Source of the DNA: Planctomycetota bacterium
GTDB lineage: Bacteria > Planctomycetota > Phycisphaerae > UBA1845 > UTPLA1
DNA: 64,000 bases
Assembly (NCBI GenBank): GCA_003576905.1
Contig: QEVG01000005.1
Location: forward strand, 1-64,000
Reading direction: 5' to 3'
Shown here: piece by piece, positions 17,838-27,167 of the stretch
How the letters are laid out: each line of letters opens with the position of its first letter
Numbering within the stretch: position 1 is the first letter of the stretch
The notes under the pieces: generated by a model
Databases searched by the model: none
What the model saw: only the letters and a program-made list of their open reading frames with translations
Told to the model about the DNA's origin: nothing
Translations under genes and position numbers: made by a program

Positions 17838-18938
17838 TCACTTTCCGGCGGTGAAGAACGCCTTGAGTGAATCGTAGATGTCATCCTTGGTATTGACCCG
17901 GCTGGTGACCACGTTCTCCTGGTCGTCGAGATGTTCATGAATGACGTTGATGAAATTGCCGCTGCCGTAGGCGCTGGCCACCTGGCAGTAGCCGAACATG
18001 TTGATATACGGAAGCATCGCTTCCTTCAGCATCCGGCAGCATTCGCGCGAATCGCTCTCGCTCGAATTGTCGCCGTCCGAAAAATGAAACATGTAGATGT
18101 TCCATTCCGACGGGTTGTAGTGCGTTTCAATCACCGCCCGTGCGAGCTTGAACGCGCTTGAGATCTTCGTGCCCCCGTCCTCCCGCACGGTGAAAAACGT
18201 CTGGCGATTTACCTCGGCCGCCCGGACGTCATGCACGATGTAGCGGCTCTCGATCCCCTCGTAGTTCCGCCGGAGCCACGCGTCGATCCAGAACGCTTCC
18301 AGACGCACCAGCTCCTTCTGTTCGTCTCCCATGGAGCCGGACACGTCCATCATGTAGATGATCACGGCGTTCGATTGCGGCTTCAGAACCGTCTTCCAGC
18401 TTCGATACCGACGGTCGGCGCGGACCGGAACGATGATCGGGTTATCCGGGTCGTAGGCCCCGGCCATGATCTGCCGGCGAAGCGCCGCGCGGAAGGTCCG
18501 CTTGAAGTGCCGGAGCGATTCCGGGCCCGTCGAGCGAATGCCGCTGTATCGATCCTTCTCGCTTGTAATCGTATGGGAGCCTTTCGGCTTGATGCGCGGC
18601 AGCTTCAGCTCCTCGCCGAGGATGTCCGCCAGCTCGTCCAGCGAGACTTCGACCTCCATGATGTGCTGACCCGGCTGCGTTCCGCCCGGTCCGGCGTCGC
18701 CTTCGGCGCCGTCGACCGGGTCCCCCGCCTGGGCCTCGCCGGCCCCGACGCCGCCGTCGTTGTTGTCGCCGTAGCGAAAATGGGGCAGCTCAATGCCGCG
18801 GACGGGAATGCTGATGAGGTGCTTGCCCTCCTTGCCGATCAGCTCGCCCCGGGTGAGGAACTTCCGCAAGTCGTCGCGGATCTTGCCCTTGACGATCTGG
18901 CGGAAGCGCTGATGGTCTTTGTTGATCTTCAGAAACAT
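17838..18938 (-). CDS. yeaH: DUF444/YeaH-like vWA protein
   Basis: A 366-residue protein of the UPF0229/YeaH family. The N-terminal basic region (QIVKGKIRDDLRKF) is followed by a glycine-rich loop (about 55-90) and a von Willebrand A domain with the MIDAS motif DVSGSMG at about 200-206, then DGGTKISSAFKLA and FSDGDNSSES. The family acts with PrkA and SpoVR in stationary-phase and nitrogen-stress responses. It is the first gene of a two-gene operon with spoVR, and a TATAAT-containing promoter lies upstream at 18972-18977 on the minus strand. Confidence 0.92.
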   Translation of the reverse strand: MFLKINKDHQRFRQIVKGKIRDDLRKFLTRGELIGKEGKHLISIPVRGIELPHFRYGDNNDGGVGAGEAQAGDPVDGAEGDAGPGGTQPGQHIMEVEVSLDELADILGEELKLPRIKPKGSHTITSEKDRYSGIRSTGPESLRHFKRTFRAALRRQIMAGAYDPDNPIIVPVRADRRYRSWKTVLKPQSNAVIIYMMDVSGSMGDEQKELVRLEAFWIDAWLRRNYEGIESRYIVHDVRAAEVNRQTFFTVREDGGTKISSAFKLARAVIETHYNPSEWNIYMFHFSDGDNSSESDSRECCRMLKEAMLPYINMFGYCQVASAYGSGNFINVIHEHLDDQENVVTSRVNTKDDIYDSLKAFFTAGK

Positions 18939-18971
18939 CGGGCCTTTCTCATGTCGTTGCCGACTTGCTGC

Positions 18972-19002
18972 ATTATACGGTGCATTCGGCGTTGTCGGCC
19001 AA
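18972..19002 (-). promoter_or_regulatory. Candidate sigma-70-type promoter for yeaH-spoVR
   Basis: On the minus strand a perfect TATAAT (plus-strand ATTATA at 18972-18977) lies 34 bp upstream of the yeaH start, with TTGGCC 19 bp further upstream (GGCCAA at 18997-19002). The spacing is slightly long and the -35 box imperfect. No experimental start is known. Confidence 0.35.
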
Positions 19003-19229
19003 CGGGCCCGTCAAGGGGCAACCGGCCGCGCGAAAAATCGCACCGGCCCTCCGCACGGGGGACATGCCCTTGTGCATTCATCGGGCGAAAACCGCCACCG
19101 GGCAGGCAGGATATCGGACAGCGTCGGCCTCGTCTAAAGGTCGATTGCGCGTGACAATGGTCTCGGCCGAGAGGGCTTCCTGAAGGCTACCGAGAAGCCT
19201 TCAAGGACCCGTACACAGGCGGACGAATC

Positions 19230-19892
19230 ATGGCGATCAAAGTAGTGGCCTACGACGTGCACGACACGCTGGCGCGCTGGCCCGAGAACAGGGTTCGCCC
19301 CATCGAGGTTCAGCGGTTGCTGGGACGCTACGGCGTGGAGATCAGCTACCTGGCGTTCGAGGCCGGGCGGCAGGCCGTCCTCTTTTTCGACAGTGTGACA
19401 CGGTCGATCGCGGGGTGGATGGACTTCCTGGCGCTGGTGTTTGCCCGGATGAGTGTTCCGGTGCCGATGGACCTGATCGCGGAGGCGGCGCACCTGTATG
19501 AGTCACGTACGCGCATGGAAGCATTTCCGGATGCAATTCCGGCGCTTCGGACGGCGCGCGAGGCGGGACGCGTCACCTGCGCTTTTACGACCCTGCCGAA
19601 GTTCATGGTGGCGTGCGGCGCGGGCGACGTACTCGCGGGGCTGGACCACTATTTCGATGCCGCCGCTACGGGATACGCCAAGGGACACCCGCGCTTTTAT
19701 TCGCGGATCGCGGAATTGCTGAATGTCGATCCCGGCGAAATCCTGTGCGTCGGCGATGACCCGATCTGCGATGTGCATCTCCCGCGAGAAGCGCGCTGGC
19801 AGGCAGTGCTGCTGAACCGGCGTCCTGCCCGCGCGGAGGACGCAATCGGGAGCGTCTCTTCCCTTGGTGAGCTTGCAGCCCATTGGCGGTAG
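19230..19892 (+). CDS. HAD-superfamily protein
   Basis: A 220-residue protein with the haloacid dehalogenase fold. Motif I is AYDVHDTL: the nucleophile Asp9 is present but the usual second Asp is His11. Motif II lies in CAFTTL, motif III corresponds to the lysine in YAKGHPRFY, and motif IV is VGDDPICDV. The helical cap is between about residues 20 and 100. Replacement of the acid/base residue argues against ordinary phosphatase chemistry; dehalogenases carry Tyr or other residues there. It is divergent from the yeaH-spoVR operon and convergent with accC. Substrate unknown. Confidence 0.75.
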   Translation: MAIKVVAYDVHDTLARWPENRVRPIEVQRLLGRYGVEISYLAFEAGRQAVLFFDSVTRSIAGWMDFLALVFARMSVPVPMDLIAEAAHLYESRTRMEAFPDAIPALRTAREAGRVTCAFTTLPKFMVACGAGDVLAGLDHYFDAAATGYAKGHPRFYSRIAELLNVDPGEILCVGDDPICDVHLPREARWQAVLLNRRPARAEDAIGSVSSLGELAAHWR

Positions 19893-19920
19893 CGATCAAC
19901 CGCCGCCCGGGGCGATGGCA

Positions 19921-21372
19921 TTATTTCTGCTGCATCATCCGTTCGATGAACCCCGTGTCGATGTTGGAGTTCATGAAGTCCGAGTGCTCGAAGATCTGCT
20001 TCAGCAGCGGGATTGTCGTCTTGACTGGCTCGATGTGAAACTCTTCCAGGCATCGCCGCATGCGCCGGATCGCCTCTTCACGGTCCTTCGCGTGCACAAT
20101 CAGCTTTCCGACCAGCGAATCGTAATACGGGCTGATCGTGTAGCCCGCGCACGCGTGCGAATCGAACCGGACGCCGTAACCGCCGGGAGGGCGAAACTCC
20201 GCGATCTTTCCGGGGCATGGCCGAAACCCATGCTGCGGATCCTCGGCGTTGATGCGCACTTCGATCGCCGCGCCGTTTCGCGGAATGTCCTTCTGCCGGA
20301 GAGTGAGCTTCTCGCCCGCCGCGATCCGGATCATCCACTTGATCAGGTCGATGCCCGTGACCAGCTCCGTGACGGGGTGCTCGACCTGGATGCGTGTGTT
20401 GACTTCGAGAAAATAGAACGCCCCGCTCTTGTCGACGATGAACTCGACGGTGCCGGCGGAGTAGTAGCCGGCCGCCTCTACGAGCCGCACGGCGGACTTG
20501 CAAAGCTCTTCGCGCGTCTTGTCGCTGATGGCCGGAGAGGGCGATTCTTCCACCAGTTTCTGGTGGCGGCGCTGGAGCGTGCAATCCCGCTCCCAGAGGT
20601 GGATCGTGTTGCCGTGCTGGTCGGCCAGCACCTGAACCTCGACGTGCCGGGGTTGCTCGACGAGCTTCTCAATATAGACGCGCCCGTCCTTGAAGGCGTT
20701 TTCCGCCTCGGTCCGGGCGTTGCGAATCTGCGTCCGCAGCGTGGCCTCGTTGTGCGCGATCCGCATGCCGCGCCCGCCTCCGCCCGCCGCGGCCTTGATC
20801 ATGACCGGGTACCCGATCTCCGCCGCGAGTCGGACCGCCTCGTCGTCCTCGTCAACGACCCCCTCGCTGCCGGGCACGGTCTTGACGCGGGATTTCTTGG
20901 CCAGCTTTTTTGCCGCCGCCTTGTCGCCCAGAAGTCGGATTGTGTCCGCGGCGGGGCCGATGAACTCAATCTTGCTGGCCCGGCACTGTTCGGCAAACGT
21001 CGCGTTCTCGGCGAGGAAGCCGTAGCCGGGGTGGATCGCATCGACATTTGCCACTTCCGCGGCCGCGATGATCCGGTCGGCCCGAAGATAACTCTGGGCC
21101 GGGGCCGGCGGGCCGATGCACACTGCTTCGTCTGCCAGCTTAAGATAGGGCGCGTCGCGGTCCGCCTCGGAAAAAACGGCCACGGTCCCGATTCCCAGCT
21201 CCCGGCATGCCCGAAAGATTCGAAGTGCGATTTCTCCCCGGTTGGCGACGAGAATCTTCGAGAACATTCGCTTCATTACCGGCTGGCGTGCGTTTTTGAG
21301 AGACAGGGCATCACCTATGCGATTTGCCAGCGTTGATTTCGGCTGTTTTCCCGACTGCTTGTCTGAGGCCAT
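19921..21372 (-). CDS. accC: Biotin carboxylase subunit of acetyl-CoA carboxylase
   Basis: A 483-residue ATP-grasp enzyme that carboxylates the biotin on AccB using ATP and bicarbonate in fatty-acid synthesis. Visible motifs: [29 protein letters not shown], the glycine-rich ATP loop [12 protein letters not shown], the [16 protein letters not shown] region and the catalytic [16 protein letters not shown]. Family proteins usually start at [12 protein letters not shown] (here Met36, 21267). I keep ATG 21372 because it overlaps the accB stop as TGATG, which implies coupling; the result is an unusual basic N-terminal extension of about 35 residues. Length is otherwise typical (about 450). Confidence 0.93.
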   Translation of the reverse strand: MASDKQSGKQPKSTLANRIGDALSLKNARQPVMKRMFSKILVANRGEIALRIFRACRELGIGTVAVFSEADRDAPYLKLADEAVCIGPPAPAQSYLRADRIIAAAEVANVDAIHPGYGFLAENATFAEQCRASKIEFIGPAADTIRLLGDKAAAKKLAKKSRVKTVPGSEGVVDEDDEAVRLAAEIGYPVMIKAAAGGGGRGMRIAHNEATLRTQIRNARTEAENAFKDGRVYIEKLVEQPRHVEVQVLADQHGNTIHLWERDCTLQRRHQKLVEESPSPAISDKTREELCKSAVRLVEAAGYYSAGTVEFIVDKSGAFYFLEVNTRIQVEHPVTELVTGIDLIKWMIRIAAGEKLTLRQKDIPRNGAAIEVRINAEDPQHGFRPCPGKIAEFRPPGGYGVRFDSHACAGYTISPYYDSLVGKLIVHAKDREEAIRRMRRCLEEFHIEPVKTTIPLLKQIFEHSDFMNSNIDTGFIERMMQQK

Positions 21373-21836
21373 CAGGCAACCCGTACCGTCATGAGCACCT
21401 GGCCGAACTCCACGGGCCGGCCGGACTGAACCTCTATGGACTCAATCGTGCCGGAAATCTCGGCCTTGATCTCATTGAAGACCTTCATCGCCTCGATGAT
21501 GCAGACCACCGTGTCGGGATTAACACGGTCGCCGACCTTCACGAAGGCCGGAGATTCAGGATCCGGAGTTGCGTAGAACGTGCCGACCATGGGTGACGTG
21601 ATCTTCGCCAGGCCGGTGTCCGCGGTCGGCGCGGAAGGGGGGGCCGACGGTGGCGGAGCGACCGGTGCGGGGGCCGGGCTGTGATGAGTCATCGCGACGA
21701 CCGGCGCGGCCAAACCGCCCGCGCCCAGGGCCCCGCGACGAAGAAGGATCCTTTTTTCGCCGTCACGGATAATTATCTCTGACAGGTCGTGCTCGACCAT
21801 GAGGTCGGTCAGGGTCTTTATCTCTTCGATGTCCAT
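21372..21836 (-). CDS. accB: Biotin carboxyl carrier protein of acetyl-CoA carboxylase
   Basis: A 154-residue BCCP. The N-terminal segment [22 protein letters not shown] is followed by a proline/alanine-rich linker (about 50-75) and the biotinyl domain starting [10 protein letters not shown]. The biotinylation site is Lys118 in EAMKVFNEI, a small departure from the common EAMKLMNEI. It is translationally coupled to accC. The upstream order efp, hydrolase, accB, accC follows the widespread efp-accBC linkage with one gene inserted. Confidence 0.95.
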   Translation of the reverse strand: MDIEEIKTLTDLMVEHDLSEIIIRDGEKRILLRRGALGAGGLAAPVVAMTHHSPAPAPVAPPPSAPPSAPTADTGLAKITSPMVGTFYATPDPESPAFVKVGDRVNPDTVVCIIEAMKVFNEIKAEISGTIESIEVQSGRPVEFGQVLMTVRVA

Positions 21837-22060
21837 TCAGCCTGCTTTCAGTTTGCGGTCTCTGATTTGGACCACCCCCGCGCCAGGGCGGCGGACCGTT
21901 CAACGGGTGGCAGCCCGGACCCGCTCAAAGTGCAACGGCGGGGCGGCAACCTGACAGGGCGGCGATTCTAAGTCAGGCGATCAAAGCGGGTCAAGGATTG
22001 CGCGCAGGCTTCGCATTTAAATGGATTTAGAGAAAGCGGGGCGGCACGAAGCCGCGCGCA

Positions 22061-22888
22061 TCAGCGGTTCGACCGGGCATCGGCGACAGCAAACAGGGGA
22101 GCGATGACCTGTGAAATAAATGCCCGCGACGACGAACTGGTGTGGTTTCCCAGGTAGCCGTAGCGCACCCAGGCGGCGTGCCACCGCATCTCAACGAACC
22201 GGGGCGGATGATAATGCCAACCGATCCAACCGGCGGAGGGGGAAAACACGCGGTCAGACGTGCCAAACAGGAGCGTACCGATGCCCAGAAAGATGTAGTC
22301 GGCCGGGCCTCCGACGGACACCAGACTCCCGGCACACCGCGACGCGGCCCGGCTGATGTCGTAACCCGGCGAAACCGATGGTGCGAGCAGCACGGCCGTA
22401 TGGACCTTGGCCTCGTCCGGGAGCTTTTCGAGCGCGCGAAGTGTCACCCAGCTGCCGCCGGACTGGGCGAGGATGCTAACCGGCGCGCCAGGGTATACGC
22501 GCTGGTGTTCCAGAATCATGGCAGCGAGGTTATCGGCCTGTCGTTCCTTGTGTCTGTTGTGAATGAGATTGATCAGCGAGCGAACGAAGGGGATGCCGGT
22601 ATTCCAATCAAATCGCACTACCGCACCCCGATACCGGGATTTGAGAACGCCCACGGCCATCGAGTAATTGAAGAAGCTGGGGCCTTCAATCCCACCGACG
22701 ATCAGGGCCAGGCCGCGGCGGCGTCGCCGGGGGCTCTGTGCCCGGCCGGGGAGACGCGGCCGCCAAAATATGCTCGAGACCTTGGCGAATACCCCCATGA
22801 ACAGATCGACGACGCCGCCCAGAACGGCGAAGGCGATGGTGAAAAGCGCGACGGGCCTGCCGGGGCGTGTAGTCGGGTCAATGGCCAT
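22061..22888 (-). CDS. Predicted alpha/beta hydrolase with N-terminal membrane anchor
   Basis: A 275-residue protein with a hydrophobic N-terminal segment (about 12-38) and an alpha/beta-hydrolase-like body. The nucleophile elbow is seen as ILAQSGGSWV, giving a Ser in a QSGGS context; an acidic position and a histidine near the end (GYLGNHTSSSSRAF) could complete a triad. It lies between efp and accB in the same direction, at 83 bp from efp and about 220 bp from accB. Substrate unknown. Confidence 0.65.
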   Translation of the reverse strand: MAIDPTTRPGRPVALFTIAFAVLGGVVDLFMGVFAKVSSIFWRPRLPGRAQSPRRRRRGLALIVGGIEGPSFFNYSMAVGVLKSRYRGAVVRFDWNTGIPFVRSLINLIHNRHKERQADNLAAMILEHQRVYPGAPVSILAQSGGSWVTLRALEKLPDEAKVHTAVLLAPSVSPGYDISRAASRCAGSLVSVGGPADYIFLGIGTLLFGTSDRVFSPSAGWIGWHYHPPRFVEMRWHAAWVRYGYLGNHTSSSSRAFISQVIAPLFAVADARSNR

Positions 22889-22971
22889 ATGGAGTGGTAA
22901 TTGACGGACGAACTACCGATTATTCCGCAAGGCTCGGTCGCGACGCTGCGCAGGGATTGCGGGAGCCGAAG

Positions 22972-23529
22972 TCAGGCCCGCTCGATGTACTCGCCGGTGC
23001 GCGTATCGATACGAACGACTTCGCCGTTGGTAATGAACGGCGGCACGCGGACCTTCATGCCGGTTTCGAGGGTGACTTCCTTGCTCTGGTTTGTCGCCGT
23101 GGCGCCCTTCACGACCGGGGGGGCGTCGGTGACGGTCAGCTCGACGACGTTGGGAAGTTCCACGGCGATGACCTGGCCGTCCATGAGCTTGGCCATGACG
23201 CGCTCATTGCCCTTCAGGTAGTTGTCGGCGTCGGGCATGATTTCCTTCGATGCATGGATCTGTTCGTAGTTGTTGACGTCCATAAGGACGAAGTCGTCGC
23301 CTTCTTTGTACAGGTACTCGAAGGGGCGGTCCTCGACGTGCGGGGCTTCGAAGTCCTCGTCCATGTTGAACCGGTTGTCTATGATCTGCCCGGTCTTGAA
23401 GTTCTTGAGCTTGATTTGCATGTAGCTTCGCCAGTTTCCCTTGGCGACGCGGGTGGATTCGTGGACGATCCAGAGCTTGCCCTCCCAGAGGACGGCCTGA
23501 CCTTTTCGAATGTCGATGGCTTTCGGCAT
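22972..23529 (-). CDS. efp: Elongation factor P (EF-P/EfpL-like)
   Basis: A 185-residue three-domain EF-P, which rescues ribosomes stalled at polyproline. The N-terminus MPKAIDIRKGQAVLWEGKL and the central FVLMDVNNYEQIHAS and ELPNVVELTVTDAPP blocks are typical, and the last OB domain ends TGEYIERA. In the tip loop the usual PGKGxxF is replaced by KGNWRSY: alignment from the following KL pair puts Asn32 where E. coli Lys34 sits. The usual lysine or rhamnosyl-arginine modification would therefore be impossible, unless Lys30 or Arg34 serves instead. It belongs to an efp-accBC neighbourhood. Confidence 0.93.
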   Translation of the reverse strand: MPKAIDIRKGQAVLWEGKLWIVHESTRVAKGNWRSYMQIKLKNFKTGQIIDNRFNMDEDFEAPHVEDRPFEYLYKEGDDFVLMDVNNYEQIHASKEIMPDADNYLKGNERVMAKLMDGQVIAVELPNVVELTVTDAPPVVKGATATNQSKEVTLETGMKVRVPPFITNGEVVRIDTRTGEYIERA

Positions 23530-23712
23530 GCGGACGGATCCTGGTGTTGCGGAATCGACAAAATTGCGGCGGTGGGACTGCCGTCAGACCCTGCCAGAAG
23601 CGTGAACCTGCCGCGTTTGAGAGCCCTGTAGTGTCCCACGGCGTGCAGGGTCTGTCAACCCGGGCCCGTTCCAAACACAGGTCGGAATTGTAGGAGGGCC
23701 CGGCCCGAATGG

Positions 23713-24180
23713 ATGTTATATTCCTGTTTGGGGGCGTTCGTTGAGGATTTGGCGGTGATGTTCGCTGAGATCGGAAAATTCGTGGGGGCCAAGGTCGCCA
23801 CGGCGGTGATATTCCTGGCCGTCGCCGCGGGCGGAATCTGGTGCTACCAGAATCCCGAATCGGTGAAGGCCTTCGGCGTCGTCGTCAAGCACACACTGAT
23901 CTGGCTGGTCGTCGCGGCCGCGCTGCCGTGGTCGAGCTACCTCTTCATGCGCCCGCTGATGGCGCGCCAGGCGAAGATGCAGTCGGCGTACGGCGCGGCG
24001 ATGGTCAGCCTCGGCGTGATCGCCGCGTTCTGGCTGGTCGACGTCCTGCTCGCGCTCTGGCTCGCCGACTGGAGCATCGCCGGCGGCTTCACGTGGTTCG
24101 TCGTCATTCTTGGTTTCATCGCCGCCGCGGCCTATAATTTTGTCATCTGCGAATCGCTCGCCAGGCATGTGAGTGCCTGA
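23713..24180 (+). CDS. Four-helix membrane protein
   Basis: A 155-residue protein with four predicted transmembrane helices (about 28-46, 58-76, 96-118 and 124-145 from ATG 23713; ATG 23758 is an alternative that drops 15 residues). Function unknown. It is 59 bp upstream of the kinase gene and on the same strand, so it may be the first gene of the membrane-remodelling operon. The lack of an SD at 23713 makes the start provisional. Confidence 0.55.
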   Translation: MLYSCLGAFVEDLAVMFAEIGKFVGAKVATAVIFLAVAAGGIWCYQNPESVKAFGVVVKHTLIWLVVAAALPWSSYLFMRPLMARQAKMQSAYGAAMVSLGVIAAFWLVDVLLALWLADWSIAGGFTWFVVILGFIAAAAYNFVICESLARHVSA

Positions 24181-24239
24181 CCTCGCCCGTGAGTGCCTGG
24201 CGACGGGCACCAATCCGGGGGCGTGACGAGAGGGTCATC

Positions 24240-25310
24240 ATGAACGCGCCGCAGGTCGGCGACCGCATCAGCGAATACATTCTGATCGAGCTGCTGGGCG
24301 CCGGCAGCTTCGGCCAGGTGTGGAAGGCTCGTCACCACGTCTGGCAGGACGAGTTCGTCGCCATCAAGGTCCCCACCGATTCCCAGTTCGTGCGAAATCT
24401 CCAAAAGGAAGGCTGCACGATTCACGGCCTGCGTCACCGGAACATTGTCCGTGCCATTGGCCTCGACCCTTACGGTCCGATCCCCTATCTCGTTATGGAA
24501 TTCGTCGACGGACTTTCCCTTGCGGCGTGGGTCAGCCGATTTGCCAGGGGGTTGCCAGTACAGGCGGCCCAGCGGATTCTCATCGGCATTCTTCATGCCC
24601 TGGATCACGCCCACTCCAGCGGCGTGATTCATCGCGACATCAAGCCGGCCAATATCCTCATCGCCGGCGGCGCGGACCGCCCGATCGATTCCGTCGGCGT
24701 TGATGACGTGAAGGTCACGGACTTCGGCCTCGGGCTCGCCGGCCAGATCACCGCCAACAGCATTCTGCAGTCCGGCAGTCTTGTCGCCGAGGACGGCAGG
24801 AGCATTTCCGGCACTCTTGCCTACATGTCTCCCGAGCAGCGCGACGGCGGCACCGCCGACGCACGAAGCGACCTGTATTCCGTGGGAATCGTACTTTTCG
24901 AAATGCTCACCGGCGAGCGCCCCAGCGGGAGCGACATGCCGTCTCATTTACGCGAAGGGCTTCCATCCTGGGTTGATCCCGTGTTCGCCCGACTCTACAC
25001 GCGGCGCGATCGGCGGTTTGCCAGCGCGGCCGACGTCATTCGAGCGATTGAGCCGGCCGCGGCGCGCGGCGTCGTCGCCCCCACGCCCCCGCCGATTCCC
25101 GAATCATACGCCGCGCCGCGGCGCCGTCCCGACGCTCGCGCGTGCCCCTCGTGCCATGAGCCGACCGAGCCCGGAGACAATTTCTGCATCCTGTGCGGCG
25201 CGCAATTGGTGGGGGAGATTCGGCGATGTCCAAGCTGCGGCGGCTACCCGGATTCGGGCGACCAGTTCTGTATCCACTGCGGCTTCGCGCTGACTGCCAG
25301 GATGGGGTGA
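24240..25310 (+). CDS. Ser/Thr protein kinase with two C-terminal zinc ribbons
   Basis: A 356-residue protein. Residues 12-275 form an intact Hanks-type kinase: glycine loop LGAGSFGQVW (19-28), ATP-anchoring Lys43 in VAIKV, catalytic HRDIKPAN (Asp133), DFG at 161-163 and GTLAYMSPEQ. Residues about 307-352 hold two zinc ribbons of the same spacing, CPSCHEP...CILCG and CPSCGGY...CIHCG (double-zinc-ribbon type). No transmembrane helix or PASTA repeat is seen, so it is cytoplasmic. ATG 24240 was chosen over the 51-bp extension because the kinase homology begins right after it. I infer that it regulates the following ESCRT-like genes. Confidence 0.9.
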   Translation: MNAPQVGDRISEYILIELLGAGSFGQVWKARHHVWQDEFVAIKVPTDSQFVRNLQKEGCTIHGLRHRNIVRAIGLDPYGPIPYLVMEFVDGLSLAAWVSRFARGLPVQAAQRILIGILHALDHAHSSGVIHRDIKPANILIAGGADRPIDSVGVDDVKVTDFGLGLAGQITANSILQSGSLVAEDGRSISGTLAYMSPEQRDGGTADARSDLYSVGIVLFEMLTGERPSGSDMPSHLREGLPSWVDPVFARLYTRRDRRFASAADVIRAIEPAAARGVVAPTPPPIPESYAAPRRRPDARACPSCHEPTEPGDNFCILCGAQLVGEIRRCPSCGGYPDSGDQFCIHCGFALTARMG

Positions 25311-25314
25311 CGCC

Positions 25315-25575
25315 ATGTTCTTCTTCTGGACGCCCGGCATCCCGCTCATCGTGTCGATTCTTTTCGCGCTGGCCTCGGTGTTCGTGTTTTATTGTTTTTA
25401 CCGAGCCCTCCGCGGGAGTTTCTGGGATGCCCAGCTCCCCCAGCCGGGCGCCATGGACCGTTTTGACGACGACGCCCCCGGTCATCCCTGGCGATGCGCA
25501 AATAAAAGGTGCCGGAGCATGAATCCAGCTCATGCGAGGTATTGCAGGTTGTGCGGTTCGGCGCGTGCCGATTAG
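25315..25575 (+). CDS. Single-TM zinc-ribbon protein
   Basis: An 86-residue protein with one N-terminal transmembrane helix (about 6-30) and a C-terminal zinc ribbon of the form C-x4-C-x11-C-x2-CG (residues 60-81). The ribbon resembles those in the kinase next door and in the protein at 27733-28533, so the three may share a partner or ligand. It starts 4 bp after the kinase stop. Function unknown; it may tether the machinery to the membrane. Confidence 0.65.
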   Translation: MFFFWTPGIPLIVSILFALASVFVFYCFYRALRGSFWDAQLPQPGAMDRFDDDAPGHPWRCANKRCRSMNPAHARYCRLCGSARAD

Positions 25576-25633
25576 CGGCGCGCGAGCCGGCCGGACGGGC
25601 TGTGGCGCCGGAGCGGCCCCGACGGGAGATAGA

Positions 25634-27034
25634 ATGAACGAGTCCGCGATGAAAGCGAAGGAGCTTGAGACCGCGTATCTCGCCGGTGTTCAGCAGAACA
25701 TCAAGGATGCCGGGGTGCGCGCGGCGGGCAGGCACACGCAATACACCGAGATTGACTCGGGCGAGCGCGTCCGCGCCGCCATGATTGATCAGCGGCTGCA
25801 CGACCGGAGACTCGCGGCGGAGCTGCCGCAGGGCCGCGGCTTTGTCATTCGTTCCTTTACCCGGCGGCTCTTCTTCTGGAAAAAGCTCCAGAGCGTGACC
25901 GTGGCGAGTGTTCTGGCTCCGCCGGAGCCGCTTTTGCGCGGCGAAGCAGCGCCGCCTCCCGTGACACTTTCGCAACTCGGGACGCACGTTCGAAGCCTGC
26001 TCAATGATCCGCGCGCCCCGCACGTGATCGGCATTTGCAGCCCGAGCGGCTTTGAGGAAAGCGTGTATCGGGCCCCGCTCGACATTCCCAATGTAACGCT
26101 GGTCCTCGTCGAGCCGGCGCCGGGCGGCGGTTGGAAAGTGTCGTCGCCGGGGCGATCAGTCGACGAGCGGATCCTGAAGCTGTTTAACCCCGAAAACGTG
26201 GCCCAGAAGCTCGACCGGGTGCGCCGCGAGATCGAGGAGCGACGCACGGATTTGTTGACGGGGGGCCTGTCGGCGGCGAGCATGGCGGCTCGGCTGGCGC
26301 TTCCGGTCAAGCTGGTGCAGCAAGCCTTCGAGGCGGTGGCCAAGGGCGATCCGGAGCTGCGCGTGTCGAAGCGCAGCGGCGACTGGCTCCTGTTTCGCGG
26401 AGCGGCGGTCTTTTCGGGCGAGGAGGATGTGTCGATGCTGGACTGGATACGAAATCTCTTCTCGCGCGAGGGCGACGAGGCGCGAAAGATCAATGTGCTC
26501 TCCGAGCGCCGGGCCGCCCTGTCCGACCGTCTGAATCGCATGTACGACGACATCGGCAAGCTGGAGAAAAAGGAGGCGCAGCTCCTCGACGAAGGCAAGG
26601 CGGCGGCCTCCAACGTGGTGAAGCGCCGGATTGCCGCGCAGATTTCCCATTTGCGAAGCGATATCGGCCGCTGCAATACGAGCGCGGCCCTGCTGTCCAA
26701 GCAGATCAACATCATCAGCACGCACATTCACAATCTTCAGCTTGCCCAAACCGGAAGCATCGCACAGCTGCCCAGCAGCGAAGAACTGACCGAGGCGGCC
26801 GTGAACGCCGAGGAGATGCTTGAACAACTCGCCGCCAGCGACGAACTCGTCACCGGGCTCGAGGTCAGCATGGCCCAGACGGCCATGTCGGAGGAAGAGG
26901 CGGCCATCCTCAAGGAACTGGAAGGGGCACAGGCGCCGGCGGCGACGGGCACGCGCGAAGCGACGCCGCCCGTGCCGCAGACGGCTCGCAGCGAGCCGGC
27001 GCCGCGCGAGCGGAGCGGCCCCCAGGCGGAGTAA
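25634..27034 (+). CDS. Winged-helix plus ESCRT-III/Snf7-like coiled-coil protein
   Basis: A 466-residue protein with several parts: an N-terminal unrecognised domain (about 1-200), a winged-helix-like segment (about 205-258, GGLSAASMAARLALPVKL... to GDWLLFRGA), then a helical Snf7-like region (about 268-430). The latter starts with an amphipathic MLDWIRNLFSREG, continues through a basic coiled coil LEKKEAQLLDEGKAAAS, VVKRRIAAQISHL and LSKQINIISTHIHNLQL, and ends with an acidic helix EEEAAILKELEGA that resembles a MIT-interacting motif. The winged helix followed by an Snf7 core is reminiscent of eukaryotic CHMP7. ATG 25634 was chosen over the 25532 extension, which overlaps the previous gene. 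I infer an ESCRT-III-type membrane-remodelling subunit. Confidence 0.6.
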   Translation: MNESAMKAKELETAYLAGVQQNIKDAGVRAAGRHTQYTEIDSGERVRAAMIDQRLHDRRLAAELPQGRGFVIRSFTRRLFFWKKLQSVTVASVLAPPEPLLRGEAAPPPVTLSQLGTHVRSLLNDPRAPHVIGICSPSGFEESVYRAPLDIPNVTLVLVEPAPGGGWKVSSPGRSVDERILKLFNPENVAQKLDRVRREIEERRTDLLTGGLSAASMAARLALPVKLVQQAFEAVAKGDPELRVSKRSGDWLLFRGAAVFSGEEDVSMLDWIRNLFSREGDEARKINVLSERRAALSDRLNRMYDDIGKLEKKEAQLLDEGKAAASNVVKRRIAAQISHLRSDIGRCNTSAALLSKQINIISTHIHNLQLAQTGSIAQLPSSEELTEAAVNAEEMLEQLAASDELVTGLEVSMAQTAMSEEEAAILKELEGAQAPAATGTREATPPVPQTARSEPAPRERSGPQAE

Positions 27035-27167
27035 ACGGTGGGGCGGGCTTTTCCGCCCTTCACGCAAAGTCCGGCAGCGAGTCCTTTATCGAAATGTCCC
27101 GCGTTCTTGAGGTCCTGGCAGTTTGACTTTCTGACGTTCAGGCGTTTCGCCTTTTCGACGGTTCCCT

